Source of the DNA: Alphaproteobacteria bacterium
Lineage (GTDB): Bacteria > Pseudomonadota > Alphaproteobacteria > Micavibrionales > UBA2020
Reading direction: 5' to 3'
Assembly (NCBI GenBank): GCA_018971405.1
Contig: JAGXAX010000096.1
Span: 1-6,123, forward strand
DNA: 6,123 nt
The notes under the pieces were generated by a model. That model had not been told where the DNA came from, did not search any database, and worked only from the letters and a program-made list of their open reading frames with translations. The first letter of the stretch is position 1; the number at the start of each line of letters is the position of its first letter. Positions 4,733 to 6,123 of this stretch are shown here, piece by piece. A program made the position numbers and the translations under genes.

Positions 4733-6123
4733 ATGACGACGACACCTGAAATCCGGACGATGGCGGACGGCGGCTGGGAAGCGCAGGCGGCGGACTGTAC
4801 GCACCGGATAGAAGAGCTGAACAAAAAGGTCGCGGGCGCGATTGCGGCGCTGGAGCGGGGCGACGAAACCATGGCGGGCGTCGATCCGGCCGCCGTCACG
4901 AAGGAGATCGCGCTCCAGTACATGCGCCTCGGCGACCTTTATCTCGCACGGCCGCCGGAGGCGGCCTCAAATAAAAAGTCGCCCACGCCGCCTGAAAAGG
5001 CCGCGGTCTGCTACGAGGCCGCGCTGAAGTTCGACCCGCAGCTGTGGGGCGCGCGCATGAACCTGCTGAAGACGAAAAAGACCGTCACGCCCGACGACAC
5101 GACCAAGGCGTTCCTGCTCGGCATGCTCGCCGCGCAGCCGGACAACGTCGGCTTTCTCAACCAGTTGGGGCGGCTGCACCACAAAAACTACGAGATCAGC
5201 GCGGCGCTGGCCTGTTTCGGGCGCGCGGCCGAGATCGCGCCGGACAACGCCGACAGCCTCTACTGGCTCGCGGGCGTGCAGCAGCAGGCGGGCGACGCGG
5301 CCGCGGCGGCGAAAAGCTACCGCCGCGCGGCGCAGATCAGGCCGGTGATCTGCCTCTCCGCCGGAAAAGCGGAGAAGCCCTGCGCCGCGCTGCTGCTTTT
5401 CGCGCCGTTCGCGGGCAACACGCCGACGGAATACCTCATGGCGGACACGCCCTTCGCCCTCAATATCGCGCCCCTGTTCCCCGATCTCGCGCCGGACGTC
5501 GCGGTTTTGAAGGGCAGCGGCGACGTCGTCGTCAATTTCGTCTCCGACGCCGATCAAGGCCGCGCGATTCTGCCGCAGGCCGAAAGGCTGGTCGCGGAAC
5601 TCGGCCTGCCGGTCGTCAATCCGCCGGAGAAAATCCGCCGCACCACGCGCGAGGGCGTCGCCGCCCTGCTGGCGGGCATCCCCGATCTCCGTATGGCGCG
5701 GATCGTCCGCGTCGCGGCGGGGGAACCGATGCCGGAACTGCCGTTCGAAGGCCCCTTGCTGGCGCGTCCCGCGGGCACGCACGGCGGCGACCGCTTCGAG
5801 AAGTTCGACCGCGCGGCGGATGCGGAAAAATTCATACGCGAACACCCGCAGGACGACCATTACCTGATGGAATACGTCGATTACCAGTCGCCCGACGGGC
5901 ATTTCAGGAAGTACCGGCTCATTTTCACCGGCGGAAAGATATTGCCCTACCACCTCGCCATCGGCGACGGCTGGAAGGTGCACCACGTCACGACGAACAT
6001 GTTCCGCACGCCGTGGATGCAGGAGGAGGAAAAGGCGTTTCTCGCCGCACCGGAGAAGGTTTTCGCGCCGAAGCATTTCGCGGCGCTGCGGGCGGCCGGC
6101 AAGGCTTTGGCGCTGGATTATTT
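4733..6123 (+). CDS. TPR protein with C-terminal ATP-grasp-like domain, 3' end missing
   Basis: 463 codons are present and the frame is open to the right edge. The first part is helical repeats: one degenerate TPR at about 54-102 and two clear ones at 137-170 (NQLGRLHHKNYEISAALACF) and 171-204 (SLYWLAG...SYRRAAQIRP), a scaffold for protein partners. From about 215 an alpha/beta domain follows (LLLFAPFAGN, VVVNFVSDAD, LPVVNPPEKIRRTTR). Its second half looks like an ATP-grasp nucleotide-binding fold: LLARPAGTHGG (342-352), YLMEYVDY (377-384), DGHFRKYRLIF (388-398), LPYHLAIGDGWKVHH (404-418) and LDY (461-463). I recognise this TPR plus ATP-grasp arrangement as a recurring uncharacterised proteobacterial type; no substrate is known to me. 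By fold it could ligate a carboxylate to an amine using ATP. It is cytosolic, with no signal peptide. It begins 70 bp after ppk2 with no terminator seen between, so read-through is possible. Confidence 0.85.
   Translation, partial: MTTTPEIRTMADGGWEAQAADCTHRIEELNKKVAGAIAALERGDETMAGVDPAAVTKEIALQYMRLGDLYLARPPEAASNKKSPTPPEKAAVCYEAALKFDPQLWGARMNLLKTKKTVTPDDTTKAFLLGMLAAQPDNVGFLNQLGRLHHKNYEISAALACFGRAAEIAPDNADSLYWLAGVQQQAGDAAAAAKSYRRAAQIRPVICLSAGKAEKPCAALLLFAPFAGNTPTEYLMADTPFALNIAPLFPDLAPDVAVLKGSGDVVVNFVSDADQGRAILPQAERLVAELGLPVVNPPEKIRRTTREGVAALLAGIPDLRMARIVRVAAGEPMPELPFEGPLLARPAGTHGGDRFEKFDRAADAEKFIREHPQDDHYLMEYVDYQSPDGHFRKYRLIFTGGKILPYHLAIGDGWKVHHVTTNMFRTPWMQEEEKAFLAAPEKVFAPKHFAALRAAGKALALDY

Noticed and set aside
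4967..6076. A 369-codon open frame on the minus strand under the TPR/ATP-grasp gene
   Set aside because: Same in-register antisense effect of GC codon bias. The product is Arg-rich and featureless, while the plus frame has TPR and ATP-grasp-like motifs.

Overview
The window is GC-rich and densely coding, with one AT-rich gap in the middle. Codon choice is strongly GC-biased, and the protein families fit a Pseudomonadota genome, most plausibly an alphaproteobacterium. That placement is inference from composition and family distribution, because no rRNA or other taxonomic marker is present.

Layout: two genes run leftwards and three run rightwards from a ~490-bp AT-rich divergent intergenic region (about 2180-2678). 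Leftward arm: a 587-residue soluble, highly charged coiled-coil protein of unknown function (416-2179). After a 116-nt spacer with a 12-bp GC hairpin comes the start of a Clp/Hsp100-like AAA+ protein (299 to beyond the left edge) whose Walker A lysine is replaced by leucine. Rightward arm: an N-terminal J-domain joined through one membrane segment to a TrbN/SLT-like lytic transglycosylase domain (2679-3641), a PPK2-family polyphosphate kinase (3742-4662), and a TPR protein with a C-terminal ATP-grasp-like domain (4733 to beyond the right edge).

Functional picture: the coiled-coil protein and the Clp-like protein look like an operon and may act together, by inference. The J-domain/transglycosylase fusion would put a DnaK-recruiting domain in the cytosol and a peptidoglycan-cleaving domain in the periplasm. 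PPK2 uses polyphosphate to charge nucleotides. The TPR/ATP-grasp protein looks like an uncharacterised ATP-dependent ligase. Nothing proves that these genes form one pathway. The shared themes are chaperone/remodelling modules and ATP/polyphosphate chemistry.

Regulatory DNA: a good leftward sigma70-like promoter (2288-2316), AT-rich inverted repeats between the divergent genes, and a 14-bp perfect palindrome in front of the PPK2 gene. No tRNA, rRNA, CRISPR array, insertion sequence or integrase was seen.
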